DNA of 64,000 nucleotides. It comes from Heterostelium multicystogenum. Its lineage: Eukaryota; Evosea; Eumycetozoa; Acytosteliales; Acytosteliaceae. Position numbers and translations under genes: made by a program. Below, one piece after another: positions 1 through 13,509 of the stretch (its first letter is position 1; each line of letters starts with the position of its first letter). The stretch lies in the NCBI GenBank assembly GCA_003667245.1, contig RCNN01000084.1, forward strand, positions 43,220-107,219, read 5' to 3'. The notes beneath the pieces were generated by a model. That model saw nothing but the letters and a program-made list of their open reading frames with translations. It was not told where the DNA came from and did not search any database.

Positions 1-21
1 GATGTTGAATTAATCCATACA

Positions 22-1119
22 CTACAGTGTTTTCTTGTTGTTGTTGTTGTTGTTGTTTCTGTTTGAATTGACATCATCAACACAATTATTATTGATACTA
101 CTGCTGCTATTGATTATTAGATCGAGTCGTTGACGAACTGGTTCTAATGTTGGCAAAATTGATAAGACTGCAAGTATTCCCATGGAAGCGATAGATTTGG
201 CATCAAAGATATCGCCTGGTTTGCTAATTTCACCAATTGCCAAACCAGCCTTGACTGCAAGAAATGTGGCAGGCATGATTCCAAAGAATGTTCCAATTGC
301 AAATGTTGAAACTGGCACCTCCAGCAGAGGTGATGCTAAATTGATAAACCAATTGGGCAAGAATGGTGTAATTCGCAAGAATATTATATAGTTGAGCAGA
401 GCACTACGTCGCTTTCCGACCTCCTGCGCAAAGAGCGACAGCTTGTCAGGGAAGAATCGCAGCACCAAATTTCTGCAGATATGAAATGAGATGAGGTAGC
501 TACAGACAGCGCCAATAGTGGCGACAAAACAGACTAGCGGGAATCCAACCCACAATCCAAACAAACCTCCAGAGAGGAAGCTGAGGAAGATTGATCCTGG
601 AATAGAGAATGCCTGTAAACTGATGGTAACTCAATAGTTAGCATTGGTTGAATCTATTCACTCTACTGATGATCATCATCTACCTACAATATATAAATGA
701 ATCCAAATGTACTTATTACAATGAAATAGTTATCGTCGGTGTATTGTGAAAGTATCTCACTTAGAGATTGTACATCTTGAAAATTGGTCGGTAAATGTAA
801 TTTTGATCTATGTTCACTGTTGTTGGATGACATGCATATGATTAATAAGTTACTCATTAGACATGGATTTATAGATGACATACGGTTTTAGACTTGGGAA
901 ATTTAAGAATAAGAATAAAATAAATGCAATTGCTATACCAAATATAACAAATAATACAGATAACGGCAAAGGATCTTTCTTTATATATAAACTATCAATT
1001 GGTTTACAATCGCCATCGTGATCATTGATTTTGTTTTTACTACTACTATTATTATTGCTATTGTCGTTGTTGTTAGTTCTTCTATTAACTTCCATATGAT
1101 TTAAAGTTGACTGACTCAT
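22..1119 (-). CDS. tmem41: TMEM41-like VTT (DedA-family) membrane protein
   Basis: Three exons (1119-884, 816-688, 619-22), with introns of 67 and 68 bp; each splice restores the frame and the family alignment. The joined protein has a poly-N/S N-terminus, a first TM segment, the block LPTNFQDVQSLSEILSQY, then YIFLQAFSIPGSIFLSFLSG and NYIIFLRITPFLPNWFIN, which are hallmarks of TMEM41 proteins. From family knowledge, TMEM41B is an ER phospholipid scramblase needed for autophagosome and lipid-droplet formation; VMP1 is its relative. The C-terminus is a poly-N tail encoded by a (TTG)n run on the plus strand. No frame breaks. The alternative is a generic VTT-domain protein, but the FLRITPFLPNWFIN block favours TMEM41. 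Confidence 0.93.
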
Positions 1120-2374
1120 CTGTCGTCAGGTTGTTTCAAACAGTTAACTGTATCAATTTGTTTTTCGTCTTGTTTTTCGTCTACTAAATATTACTTCTTA
1201 TCGTTTATCTTTCTTGTCTTCTTATCTTAGTTTATAAGTATAGTTTATAATAATATATTAAAGAACAAATTAAATAAATGTTAATATATATAACATAATA
1301 AATATCAATAACGTTAAAATAAATTAATCTAAAATAATAATATATAGAATGATATATATATGTGTGTGTAACAAGTAATATATATTTGTATATATTTGTA
1401 TATTCTACAATTAGTGGGAAATGAATAAACTAACTAATAACGATTGGAATGTTTTTCATATAGGGTGTTATTTATATGACTCAGATTACTTTTTCATTGA
1501 TTACTTTTTCACGTGTTTTTTTTTTGTTTTTTGAGCATTGTCAGTGCTCAACCTACCTCAGCACAAGATTAACAACTTATCTAATTAGGTCCAAAGTCTT
1601 ATAATATTCCTTTTTAGAAGTTTAGAAGAAAAAGAGAGAGCCGAAAATGAGTGAATTACAATTACTTTACATTTATCATGTTTTTGTGATATATTAATAT
1701 AATACATCAAGTAACTTTGCATATAAATGGAATAGTTAACTATACTCTGGCACTATCAAATGATCAAACCATACGAAAGTTCCAATTGGAGGCTTAAAAT
1801 TCATAATTAGGTAACTAAATTATCATTAATTGTTTTATTATGATCATGTATCGGATCGATTACCAGATGTTAAATTGAATTAATTTGGATAAGATGTACC
1901 AAGATGAAAGAGAGTGTCTTTTCAAAGTTAGTGATCATACTTGCCTTTGAAACAAAATTATATCGTTTAAAGCATAATCTACAACCAAAGAATAAAAGTT
2001 AATTCATTTTAACCAAATCTGATTGATAATATTATCACTTAGATTATTGAATGCAAGATTTAGATCAATAGCATCAAGCAACTCCAGTCATAGAGGCAAG
2101 TGACTTCAACTTAAGTTTTATATAAATCAGGTTAACATCAGCAACACAAACTTCTTTTGATATCAATGATTGATTAATTCATCCTGGAGAGTTGTAGAAT
2201 AGATAAGATTGAATATGAAAGTAACAAGTCAAAAAGCATTTGTTGTTATTAGCAATTGATAGTTATTATAATTTATTGATAAGTCATAAAAAAAGAAATA
2301 AAAATGATTATCATCTATTAAATTAATATAGATAAAGGCGGTGGGGCAATATCTCACCAACTTTAAGACTATAG
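1120..2374. other. gene-free interval (about 1.25 kb)
   Basis: This is AT-rich DNA between the start of the TMEM41 gene and the stop of the Cys-rich secreted-protein gene. I see TA-rich microsatellite stretches near 1250-1400 and no ORF or RNA fold that I can support. Confidence 0.6.
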
Positions 2375-3656
2375 TTAAAATTCACGTGGACGACAGATAA
2401 ATGATCCATCTCTGCAGGATGAACAGTGGTATTGATGTGGACAGATGACGTGGTCACATGGGTCGTGGTTTGGAACACAAACACCGATTGGTCCACGTTG
2501 TTCACAGTGGTATCCTGGGCTACATTCCAAAATGGAACAGATTCCTCCTGAAGTTCCAGTAAAGGTGTTTCCGAATGTATGTCCTGAGGTTGGATAACCA
2601 GAGGTTGGGTAACCTGAAGTTGGGTAACCAGAGGTTCCTGAGGTTGGGTAAACCAGAAGTTCCGGAGGAATGTCCTGAAGTTGGGTAACCAGAGGTTCCT
2701 GAAGAGTGTCCGGATGTTGGGTAACCAGAGGTTACAGATGAGGAACCAGAGGTTACGGTTTGACCATAGGTGCTAGATGAACCAGATGATCCAGTTTGAC
2801 CGGAGGTGCTTGGAGGTGGGGTTGGTGACCATGGCTTACATGTCTTTGATTCCATATCACACCAGTATCCCCATCCACAATCACCTGGTTGATTGCAGGA
2901 ACCAGAAGTTGTACTAGATGAACCAGAGGTTACAGTTTGACCAGAGGTGCTAGATGAACCAGATGATCCAGTGGATGACCATGGCTTACAGGTATTTGTT
3001 TGGACATCGCACCAGTTACCCCATGGGCAATCGTTTTGAGTTTTGCAACCTCCAGTAGTTGAACCAGAAGTTCCTGTCTGTCCTGTAGTGGTTTGTGCGG
3101 TGGTGGTGGACCATGATCTGCAGACACCATTGTCACACCATTGTTCAAAACCGCAATCGTTTTGAGTCTTGCATCCACCAGTGGTACTTGATGAACCAGT
3201 GGTTGACCATGGCTTACATTTACCGTCGATGTGATCACACCAGTTTCCATCTGGGCAGGAATTATCGGTACAACCTGGTGATGTAGTTTGGGCTGGTTTG
3301 CAAACTGGATTTCCATTTTCCATCTGACAGATTTCATATGCTTTACAACGTAAATTTGAACAAGTAATTGGTTCACCCTCGTTGGTGGCAGGAGAGCCAG
3401 CACCACTCGAACGTGATCTACATGTGGCAATTCCATTTATATCTTCACAATAGTATCCCGGTAGACATCTGGCTCCCAAACAAGCACCTATAGATTAATT
3501 TAAGAAATTCAAAAAGAAAATTAAATTGGTTGGTTGAGTTGTCAATGTTGGATAATTATAATTTAAATTTAAGTTGGTTCTGGATAGATACCTTGGGATG
3601 AAACCTTGACAGTGGCTACGAGCAATACTAGAAGTAAGCTCAAATAGTATTCTCAT
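2375..3656 (-). CDS. secreted Cys-rich repeat protein with Ser/Thr/Gly-rich linkers (two frame breaks)
   Basis: A short first exon (ATG at 3656-3654) encodes a signal peptide (LLLVLLVATVKVSSQ). After an intron (about 3592-3489) come Cys-rich modules such as CLPGYYCEDINGIATC, then repeats of the type C-QNDC-WCD-C-W (for example CKTQNDCGFEQWCDNGVC). Ser/Thr/Gly linkers separate them, culminating in tandem YPTSG/HSSGTSG units near 2580-2740. The C-terminal module is again Cys-rich and ends in PREF, stop at 2375. Two single-base breaks are visible: one in the signal-peptide exon (around 3638) and one extra A in a run near 2649, which otherwise ends the frame early at 2520. The layout resembles dictyostelid extracellular-matrix and spore-coat proteins with follistatin/EGF-like modules. 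The exact family is not assigned. Confidence 0.75.
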
Positions 3657-6600
3657 TTTATTAGATAATATTAATAATAATATTGGGTGTTGTGGTTGTT
3701 GTTATTAATATTGTATGTGATGGAATACAATAAATGATAAATAGAAAGGATGATTTATAATTGAAAATACACCTAAAAAATAGTTATCTATTATTATATA
3801 ATGAAGATATATGAAATTAATTAGCTTTGGTGTATAAATTAATTGACAGATATATTAATTTAATGTTCAATTTATTGGTAGGTTTTGGTATTCAACCAAA
3901 TCAAATATAATATAAATAATAATAATAATAATAATAATATTTATTATTTATATAATTGATTGATGTTGTTGTTGTTGTTGTTATTGTTGTTTGATTTGCA
4001 ATTATTTGCTACCCTGTGAAATGCATGATTATATGATGCAATGGTAGTCATTCCAAATCTCTTCATCGACACACCTCACCTACTTCAATCCAATTTCAAC
4101 CAAAACAAAAGTATACATTAACAATCATTTTGATATTTATATTCATACTCATATTATTTCCGCACTCATACAAATCAATCAATCAATCAATCACGTACTA
4201 ACTTACTGAGTTGATTAACAACTCATTCCCAATAACAACAACAAAACAAATTTAAACACACCCTTTGCATGCATGCATAGTTCAATAACAATAGTGACAC
4301 TGATTTTGTAACGCAAAATAGAAAGCTGTAGCTGTAGAAGATCTGCACTAAAAAAGTAATATGAAAGTAAAAACAGCAACAACATTATTTTCAACATCAT
4401 CATCATATATAATTAATCAATCAACCAATATAATCAGTGTTATTCTATTCTCTGTTGTAGTGAACATAACCCACTGCTCCTCTTTACTTTACTTTACTTT
4501 GATTCACATCAACACACATACAAAAACTCATAACAATACATTTCATATGCAAGTGATTGCAATCAATAGTAGTAGCACTACAAAAAAAAGCAAACTCACA
4601 CACAGAAGCTCACTGACAACCACTCTGAATTTGATTTTGGATGTTGTTTATCTTTGATCAATATAGTGGGTAATCAATCATCGCTGCTCTGTATATTTTA
4701 ATCAACAGTATTAACAAACAACACAGTACAATACATATATGTATGTATGTATGCACTGTTCTCATTGGAACTATATATATCAATATCCATATCCATTTTC
4801 ATATTCATGATTTATATTTATATTTGTTTGTTAGTTAGATGCTTAATCTATTTAGTCTAGTCACATTAAACAAACACAACATTACCTACCTTAAGTTTCT
4901 TCTTCAATACTGTCAATTTAATTTCTCCACTGGTTTAAAGCCCTAAACAAATGTGTGGTAGCAAAAGATTTAAATAGTTGTTTTTTGTTGTTGTTGTTGT
5001 TATTGGAATATATACTCCAGTGGAAGATAATGCATAGTTTATTATAAGTGTGAGTTGTTCCTCTTTTTAGTCATCAATCCAGAATATCTCCATCTATTGT
5101 TCCATCATAGACATGCATGCATCAACTTCCAACGAGTATGATTATTCAATGTCAACTGAATTCTTGTTAGGACATTTGTATTGAACTAATATGAAAGAGA
5201 TATTCATTGAACATTGGGTTTGAGATTAATAATTATAATAATACATGTTTATGAACACAAATTTACTTATTTATTAGTTGGTTGTAAGTCTACAAGAATC
5301 AATCTATAACTATGTTTATAAATAGCCCACTCTATAATTTGTATATTGTTGTATTAAATAATGCCATCAAATCATACCATTAAAAGCAAGAAGTAATTTC
5401 TTATCTTTACATTCATCCACACTCAATATAATATTGATGTATAGATAGACAGACACTTATGAATAATATTTCAATTATATCTAAAACTACTATGGTTGAT
5501 TTGACATTCTTATTTTATCATTATTATAGACAGTAAACTTTGATGAATAACTAGTATCAAATATTATAGGAATATTGGGATTATAAGTTTGAATCATTTA
5601 GATATATTGACTCTAAGTACTTGAGATCTCAATGAAATGAAATTTATTTAAAGAATAAGATAAAGGCAATAACTTTCTCCGTGTTTGTATACAAAGTTAG
5701 GTTCACATTGTTATTTGAAATTATCCCTCTACAGTGATCTGAGGAAGATAAATAATATATATGATTTTTTAGATAGTTAAGTTGGTCATACTGAATATTG
5801 AAGAATTAGACCACAAATTGTATTGATTATTTACTATCACCATGCCACAGCTACATCAAATATAGCAAATTAACTATCAACAAGAAACCATAATTTATAA
5901 TAACCATAAATCCAATATTGGAATAATGAGGTTCTGTGTAATTTAATTTCTACTCAAATTTAGGCGGAATCTCCAATGCTCTTTGCTTCATTTAGGTTTT
6001 CTCAGCTGCAGCTATTTCTAATTTCATCTAAGAGTAATAGAATAATGTTACTTCTATGAACAAAGTAACTCAGTTCACTTTACCCATCTTACAACATTAG
6101 AAGTTGTTGATCATAAATAATTATCTGCAGATCGTCGTTTTGTTTGTTTTAAATTATTTTTAAGATTGATGTCATTCTCAATAAATAATAATTGTAAAAA
6201 ATATATTAAAAAATCAAAAAATCAACAATTGTTTGTTGTCATTTAATTATAATAAATATATATTTTAAATTTAAAAAAACAATTATAAATATCATTATTA
6301 ATATTATTTATAAAACTAAATACTGGCAACCCAAACCCACAAACTAATATTATTAATAATATCAAGCATTTGAATAAACACAAAACATTATATTATATAT
6401 ATTATATCAATCCATCGCATCCATACTACAAGTTCTATCTTTATCTACTTGTTATTTTGTTTATTTGTAGTAATTACTAATTGCTTATATTATATTATTA
6501 TATTATTATTACTATTAAGAAAGAATATAAAAGCTTTTATAACACCAATTGTTTAATTTGATAGTTAGATAGATATATAGTTATATATAAGTTTATTTGT

Positions 6601-6741
6601 TTCGTAAGGATTAAGAAGAAGTTATTATATTTCTTAATTTTATGTCTCATTTGAATAAATATTGTGTTATTGCTAAAGATAGAGAAAAAGTTAAAGAAAC
6701 AAGCTGAAGAAAGAAACGAGTCGGAATCATAATAATTAACA
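3657..6741. other. gene-free interval (about 3.1 kb)
   Basis: This is the longest featureless stretch in the window. It holds (TTG)n and (AAT)n runs at 3920-3995 and 4980-5000, a (TGTA)n run at 4738-4752, and only short low-complexity ORFs. It lies between the starts of the divergent Cys-rich protein and transporter genes, so it probably carries both promoters. I see no tRNA or conserved motif. Confidence 0.6.
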
Positions 6742-8793
6742 ATGCTCAAATGGCTAAAAACTAATTATGATAAATATATCAGTGGTGCTACCGCCAATAC
6801 TTATGATCAAGTTCGTTTAAGTGTCGATATCGAAGAGCAGCTCCATCAACACCAACTTCAACTGCAACGATCACAGCAGCAAATTGGAGCTGATGAAATC
6901 TTCGATGACAAAGCGAAAAAAACTCCATTTTTTGGTGTTAGCCTACCTGTTCTTCATTGTCATTGCAAGTGTACTTGGTATGGGTATTCTGGGACTGCCT
7001 GTGAAGCTCTCGCAGTCTGGTTTCACTCCATTCTTGGGGTCATACACTCTCTGTTATGTTATGCAAGTGCTCTCTTTGTTCTTTGTCATTGAAATCCTCC
7101 AGAGATTGTTATGCAATCATCAGAGGTGAGAATCCATCGATTATCGGACTGAATACCTCGAAGGGCATAAACATGAGCAGCAACTCGATAGGTGTATCAA
7201 CTTCACCAGGAAGACGTAGTCGCGCAATGTCATCTTTTACTGACTCAACTAATGGTGACAATGCGTTGTCCAGTGAGGAAATCAGATTATGTTGGTAATC
7301 TTGGTGGAAATCCTGACGAAGATACAAATGGTGCAATACTCACCAGTGAAGATACCAACGAAAAATAACCAACTTGGAGTTAGTCAAGGATTCGAAAAGA
7401 TCGATTTAGATCAGTCACAAACCATTCAAAATACCAACAAAGTCGCACAAGTTACACCGAATCTCCATTATCTTGGTTTGAAATTCCTTGGAACTACATC
7501 GCATAGAATATTTATTTTTTCTGTAGTATTTACATTTGTAAGTGCCTGTATCTCATTGACCGACGATTTAAGTGAACTAACCTCTATTATTTAGTACTGC
7601 TATATTGATTAGTTATGGATTGGCTGCGGCCATGGCATACAGCAAGCTTATCGTCAGTGAGGATAAACAAAGCTATTTCATTTTGCCAATGATCCTCATC
7701 TTCACATTGATCGTTGTGTTTGGATCAAAATCATTACAACATATCATTACCTTCTTTACCTTTGGCAAGGGTACTCTGTTGATTGCCATTGTCTTGATCA
7801 CTGGAGTTGTTGCGAATCATGTCAAATTAGAAATATCCAATGATTGGAGCTATGTTGGAAGATCCTTTTTAATATCAACTGTAGCTCTAGGTGGTGCATC
7901 CGGCGTAATACCAGTGGTATTTTTCAAAGATAATATTCTCTCGTCGTGAAATGTACAAGTGCTATCTAACAGTGTTTGCTGCATTGACCACTGTCTTTTT
8001 GCTTAATATTTGTTGGTGCTGGTTCCTGTTGAGAATTATTCCACAGATGCCAGATCCATCCAATCCAAAAGCTCCAAATCTTCACGATGCTGGCAAGAAT
8101 TCACAGATTGCAACAATTCCATTGATGAAGGTGATTCACGACTACTATCCACAGTATTTATGGATTGCTTGGGCAGTTGATATTTTCATTGTTATCTCAA
8201 TCACTATCAGTTATATCACAGTCGGATCAGGATACAAACAAACCCTAGATGGTTTCTCTATCTCATGGAGATCGAAATCTCTTAACAACAAACAACAACA
8301 GGACGAAGATTATAAAAATCAAATGCAAAGTGAAGAATCTGAGCAAGAGAGTCAACAACAAGAGTACAATGGATCAAAACCATCTAGATTTGGATTCCTC
8401 AACAGAGTTGGAAATTCAGTAAAGAGAAAACTCAATTGGGTCAATGATCAAATCGACCAAAAGGAGGTTCAATCAGTGGACTCATCTGGTTCGATCACAG
8501 TTAAATATCCAATTCGTGAATATGTATTTTATGTCGTAGCATTTGGATTCATCTTGACAGTAGCACTTTGCAATCCAAAAGGATTCCTTTTGATGTTAGA
8601 GTCAGGTGCAAGCCTAGGACTAAACTTGCAAGCTGGACTCTTTGCGGTATTAATGCTGAACTTCTCGAGAAAAGCATATTCCCACTTCCCTATCCCATTG
8701 CCACTTCACAACTACATATTTAAGCTACGATATATAGTATTAATATACTTTACTTCCGCAGTAGTCTATGACATTGTTGAACTAATTATTTAA
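6742..8793 (+). CDS. amino acid/auxin permease (AAAP)-type transporter, several frame breaks
   Basis: The reading frame moves between segments 6742-6930, 6900-7130, 7130-7290, 7290-7533, 7593-7945 and 7940-8793. Together they encode a multi-TM protein: a hydrophilic N-terminus with Q-rich stretch, then IASVLGMGILGLPVKLSQSG (typical TM1 of Aa_trans proteins), further TM helices, a polar loop of about 110 residues rich in Q/E/S (8290-8510) and two or three C-terminal helices. A probable intron runs from GTAAGT at about 7534 to TTAG at about 7592. At least five single-base shifts are needed, several in homopolymers (TTTTTT near 6930, TTTTT near 7920), and no in-frame stop lies inside the segments. 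It would move neutral amino acids across the plasma or vacuolar membrane; the substrate cannot be read from sequence. Genuine gene decay is possible. Confidence 0.7.
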
Positions 8794-8941
8794 ATTAAAT
8801 AATGAAAAATAATGCATTATTCCAAATAAAAAATCAACATCATAGGGAATGATCTTTGCACTGAATAAAAAACTGTGGTGTTTTAAATTTTTCAATCTTG
8901 TGTGGTAAGGCTTGATGATCACACTCATTTTATCCAAATAA

Positions 8942-10707
8942 ATGATGTTAACAAATAAATCTTCTATTTTATCCAAATGTATCACTAGAGGTAGAAGAGC
9001 ACTCTTCACTCCTATCAAGTGCAACAACTATTCCACATCTAATCAATCCAGTAAGAACAATCAAAATAACAATGGAGGATATAATTCATACAGTAATCAA
9101 CAAACAAATTCGAAATCAAAGTTCAATTTAACAAACCTATTCACTATTTCTGTAAGTTAGTTATACTGCGTATATTGTCGAACTCCGAAATCATCATAAC
9201 TAACGGATATAAATATGATGATTAGTCTCTTGGATTATGTTTGATTGGTGGTACCGCAAGTTTATTGGATGCCAACAATAGATTGCCAGCTAAAGCAGTC
9301 AGCGAGTTGAAAGAGTTACTTGGAGATCGTATCGATTTCTCAAAAAGCGATCTAGAGGCTCATGGAAAAAGATTTCAGCTATCACCCACCCCACAACCCA
9401 GATGCTGTTGTCTATCCTATAACCGAAGAGGAAATCACAAAGATCGTAAATATATGCTCGGCATACAATATCCCAATCATTCCATATGGATCAGGTACCA
9501 GTTTAGAAGGTCATATTCACGCTTTCCACGGAGGTGTTTGCATTGATTTCCGTTTAATGAAGAAAGTTGTTGATCTCCAATTGGATAACTTCAACGTCAC
9601 AGTTCAACCAGGTATCACCTACGATGATTTGAATGAAGTACTACTTCCACACGGATATTTCTTTGCAATGGACCCAGGACCTGGTGCCTCCATTGGTGGA
9701 ATGGTTGGAACTAGTTGTTCAGGAACTCACGCTGTCAAATATGGAACTATGAAAGACAATGTCCTTTCACTTCGTGTCGTCACTCCAGATGGTAAGGTAA
9801 TAAAGACCAGAACATTAGCCAAAAAGTCATCTGCTGGATACGACTTGACCCATCTCTTCATTGGTGCTGAAGGAACCCTCGGTGTCGTTACAGAAGTGAC
9901 TCTTAAGATTCACCCACTACCAGAGAGAACTGCAGTTTCATTAGTCACCTTTGATTCAATTGAAGATGCATCAAAGACAGTTATTCAGACCATGCAAGAA
10001 GGTATCCAAATTGGTCGTGCTGAACTTCTCGACGATGTAATGTTGAAGGCTGTTAACTTGAGCAATGACACCCAATTTGAAACCGTTCCAACTTTGATCT
10101 TTGAATTTACTGGATCACCAGCTCAAGTTGACGAGCAGATCTTAAAGGTAGAGACTATCTCTGCAAAGAACCACTGCAAGAACTTCAAATTTGCCACTGA
10201 TCCAGTGGAGAGAGAAAAACTCTGGTTCGCAAGAAAGGTTGCACTCTGGAGCGCAACCACCTTGAGACCAGGAAATGAAGTTTTAATTACAGATGTCTGT
10301 GTTCCGATTTCACAACTATCCAAAATTATTGTAGATACAAAGAAGGATATTGAATCCACTTCATTGCTCGCTCCATTGGTAAGCCATGCAGGTGACGGTA
10401 ATTTCCATCTTTTCGTACTATTCGATCCAAATAATGAGAAAGAATTAACGAAGCCAAATCATTGAGCGATAAAACTAGTACATAGAGCTTTAGAAATGGG
10501 TGGAACATGTACTGGAGAACATGGTGTAGCTGTAAGTAACTTACAAAAATTTCATGCTTATTATTTAACTAATAATCATATCAGCTTGGTAAGAAGAAAT
10601 ATTTGGAGAAGGAGCTTGGAACCAATGCTGTTGATTTAATGAGAACTTTGAAGAGAACTATTGACCCAAAGAATATTATGAACCCAGGAAAAGTTATTGA
10701 TGTCTAA
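8942..10707 (+). CDS. ldhd: mitochondrial D-lactate dehydrogenase (FAD-linked, LDHD/DLD type)
   Basis: Exons are 8942-9151, 9226-10531 and 10585-10707, with introns of 74 and 53 bp. The N-terminus is basic and Ser/Asn-rich, like a mitochondrial presequence. The FAD-binding PCMH domain follows (PYGSGTSLEGH, MDPGPGASIGGMVGTSCSGT, IGAEGTLGVVTEVTL). The C-terminal FAD-oxidase domain contains SHAGDGNFH and GGTCTGEHGV and ends with DPKNIMNPGKVIDV. These motifs match LDHD, which oxidises D-lactate to pyruvate with cytochrome c as acceptor. Single-base breaks occur in AAAAA at about 9366 and as a compensating pair at about 10450 and 10475. A glycolate-oxidase-type enzyme is the main alternative. Confidence 0.93.
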
Positions 10708-10894
10708 TTAATAAATACATTGAGCTTTCATAGTAAATATTGGTGAACTATCAAGAATATTTTATAATATGGTGAATCATTTCTTTCTGTCAAAGGAGTC
10801 CAAACAAGAATTTCCAATAATAACGACAACATATCTGACTGATGTCAATTGATAACAAATTTTAAAGCCCAAATTAGAGTCACAAATTTATTAT

Positions 10895-12883
10895 TTAAAG
10901 TCCTAAATCTTTAGCAACCATCTTTGAACAAATGTTGTGATAGAAATTTCTGTGAGTGGTGAAAGTTGATACAGCCAACTCTCTGTTGACTAAGTTCAAT
11001 TCACGATACAATGGTCTGACAAACTTCATTCTACCTTGCTCAACCAAGAATTTAGCGACCAATGGTTGGATTCTGGTGATACCAGATTGTAAGCAAAGAC
11101 TGTACCACTTGGCACGATATTCAGCATTACGTGTGTTAGTAAGGTTGTAGAGTGAGTCCATTTTCTCGATAGTGGCGGCTGGGAGTTTATCTTTGGCAGT
11201 CAATACCAACAAAGTGTCCAAGAATAAAATGGTTTGTTGAGAGTTGAACTTGGTAAAGTCATCTGCGTTGGTGATACCTTCTCCTTTGGTCTCAATCCAC
11301 TTCTTGGCCAAATCTTTAGCTTTCTCAGCAAGTTGGCAGGTGAAAGTAACTTGATTGTGTGGCATACCTGGTTTGTTGAACCATGATTCCCAATCTACGA
11401 CAGCAATGGCATCTTGCTTACCCTTTTCAGTGAAGTAGTTGACAAAGTAGTTCTTCATTTGCTCAGCAGTGATTGATTGATAAGAGAAATGTGCAATGTA
11501 TGACTTGAGCCATGCCTCAAACTCGGCAACACCAACCAAACTTTGGAGATAGCAGAGAAGGTTGAAACCCTTGTCGTATGGAACAGAGCTGAAAGCGTCG
11601 TCTGGATCGATACCGTCGAGATTTGGACGGAGAGCAGTCAATGGGTTGTGAGCACCCAAATGGTCAATGTCGTCCTGGAGATGCTTGAGACCGTTGATGG
11701 CCTCGAATTGGAACATCTCTTCACCGTATAAACGACCAATGATCTTACGCTCGACAAATACGGTGAAACCTTCGTTCAAAAAGAATTCTGACCAGAAACG
11801 GTTGGTGACCAAATTACCGCACCAAGAGTGAGCAATTTCGTGGGCAACAACATTTTCAAGGGAACGATCACCAGCCAATAAAGTTGGAGTGACAAAAGTC
11901 AACATTGGGTTTTCCATACCACCATATGGGAATGATGGAGGCAACAACAAAATATCATAACGCTTCCAGATGTATGGAGTCAACAATGATTCACCAGTTT
12001 GGATGAATTTCTCAGTGTTGGCAAATTCGTAAGCTCCACTCTCGACCATCTCTGGTTCTGACCATACCATAGTTCTTGGTCCAATTTCTCTTGATTCCAA
12101 ATTTCCAACAACAATAGCAATTAAATAAGTCTATAAAAAAATTAGTATGTAAGATGTTATTTGAAAAATTACTAAACATACTGGAATTGCAATATCTTGT
12201 TCAAAAGTGTAGGTAATGTGTTCACCATTGACCTTCTTTCCGGTGGAGGAGGCACTCATCAAAGCAGTTAATGGTGCTGGGACAGTGATATCAGCAGAGT
12301 ATTTAACTTTATTTGATGGACTGTCCTGGCATGGTACCAATGATCTAGCATGGATTCTGTAACAATAAGATACTCTAGTTAGTGCAATGTAATTGATTCC
12401 AAAATCATATTAAAACTTACGCTTGACATTGAGAGAACAAGTATGGGTGTTTCTTTCCAGCAGTTTGGCTAAAGATTAAGATGAGTTAGATTTGAAAAGA
12501 TAGTGGCCCTATAAATGTGCTACTTACTCCTTTGATAACCATTGAAGAGCGGATGATTCAACAGTAGTAGAGTAGTGTACACGTGCGGTGAATGGTTTGT
12601 TGGCACCACGTTGTTCTTGTGGGATCTCGATAATAATTGCAGATCCAAACTTCTCATGTTGTGGACCAATTTGGTATTTGATTGCTTGGTTGTGCAAGTC
12701 AGTGACACCAGCGATGTTCAAGTGGTTGCTGTCCAACTTCAATTCAGAGACATTGTCATTTTGAAGAGTAGCGGCAACAGTGACATGACCATGCAATCTA
12801 GAGTTATCAAAGTCGACGTTGAGTGACAAATGCAAGGAGTCAACCTTGGCTTCAGTTGGATTAGAGAGTGAAGATGGATCCAT
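10895..12883 (-). CDS. lkhA: leukotriene A4 hydrolase-type M1 aminopeptidase
   Basis: Four exons (12883-12528, 12468-12421, 12356-12182, 12130-10895) join in frame to 604 residues, close to the usual 610. The substrate loop GGMEN lies near residue 263, the zinc site HEIAH near 290 and the second zinc ligand in [12 protein letters not shown] near 313; these positions almost match human LTA4[28 protein letters not shown] and [19 protein letters not shown] are family-specific. The enzyme is a cytosolic zinc aminopeptidase with epoxide-hydrolase potential; whether amoebae make leukotrienes is not shown by the sequence. There are no frame breaks. It is convergent with LDHD (187 bp apart). Confidence 0.96.
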
Positions 12884-13509
12884 TGTGCAATGTATCTATA
12901 GGTAATGACTGATGTATTTGATAGAAAAAATAACTATAATAATAATATTATTAAAGATATGCAACCAACAAAACAATGAATAATAAAACAATGAACAACT
13001 TGTTTCTGAACTTGCTTATAAATCAACAAAAACTTCATTGGAATTTTATTTTAGTTTTTTAATTTTCTTTTTTGGTATCAAATGTGCAAAAATGGTAATC
13101 AGAATATAAAGTTGAAAGGATGTTTAGTTTAAGCAAGTGTCCTTTGGGTAATTTATTGTTTATCATATTGTTATAAACAACACACTTGTTTTGCAAAGAT
13201 TTTATTTTGAAACAAATAAATGAATGAACGAAGTGAGGTGAGAGTATTTGACTGGGTGTGAGTTTAAACAGAAATGAGCTGACATGAACTTATAAAAATA
13301 TTAAATTTTATGAAAAATCAAAATCATTAGAGAGGTGGGTTGTGGGAGAATCCTGAAGTGGTCATGTGTTAATACACAATAATTATTATTTTAAAATCTC
13401 ATATTATCAATGTTTTTGTATATCGAATAGATTGATAATCATCATCATCATCATATCATAATCATCAGCAGTAATAGGATAACAACTAATATAGAAACTA
13501 AACACAAAT
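12884..13509. other. divergent intergenic region
   Basis: This stretch separates the starts of the LTA4H gene (minus) and the coatomer zeta gene (plus). It is AT-rich with an ATC repeat at 13440-13452. No further gene is visible; it presumably contains both promoters. Confidence 0.6.

Noticed and set aside
2930..3436. 168-codon minus-strand ORF inside the Cys-rich secreted protein gene
   Set aside because: It is a shadow frame; the regular Cys spacing is present only in the overlapping frame.
4361..4657. 98-codon plus-strand ORF in the 3-kb gene-free interval
   Set aside because: Low-complexity S/T/H/I composition mirrors the AT-rich repeat context; no intron, family or start context supports it.
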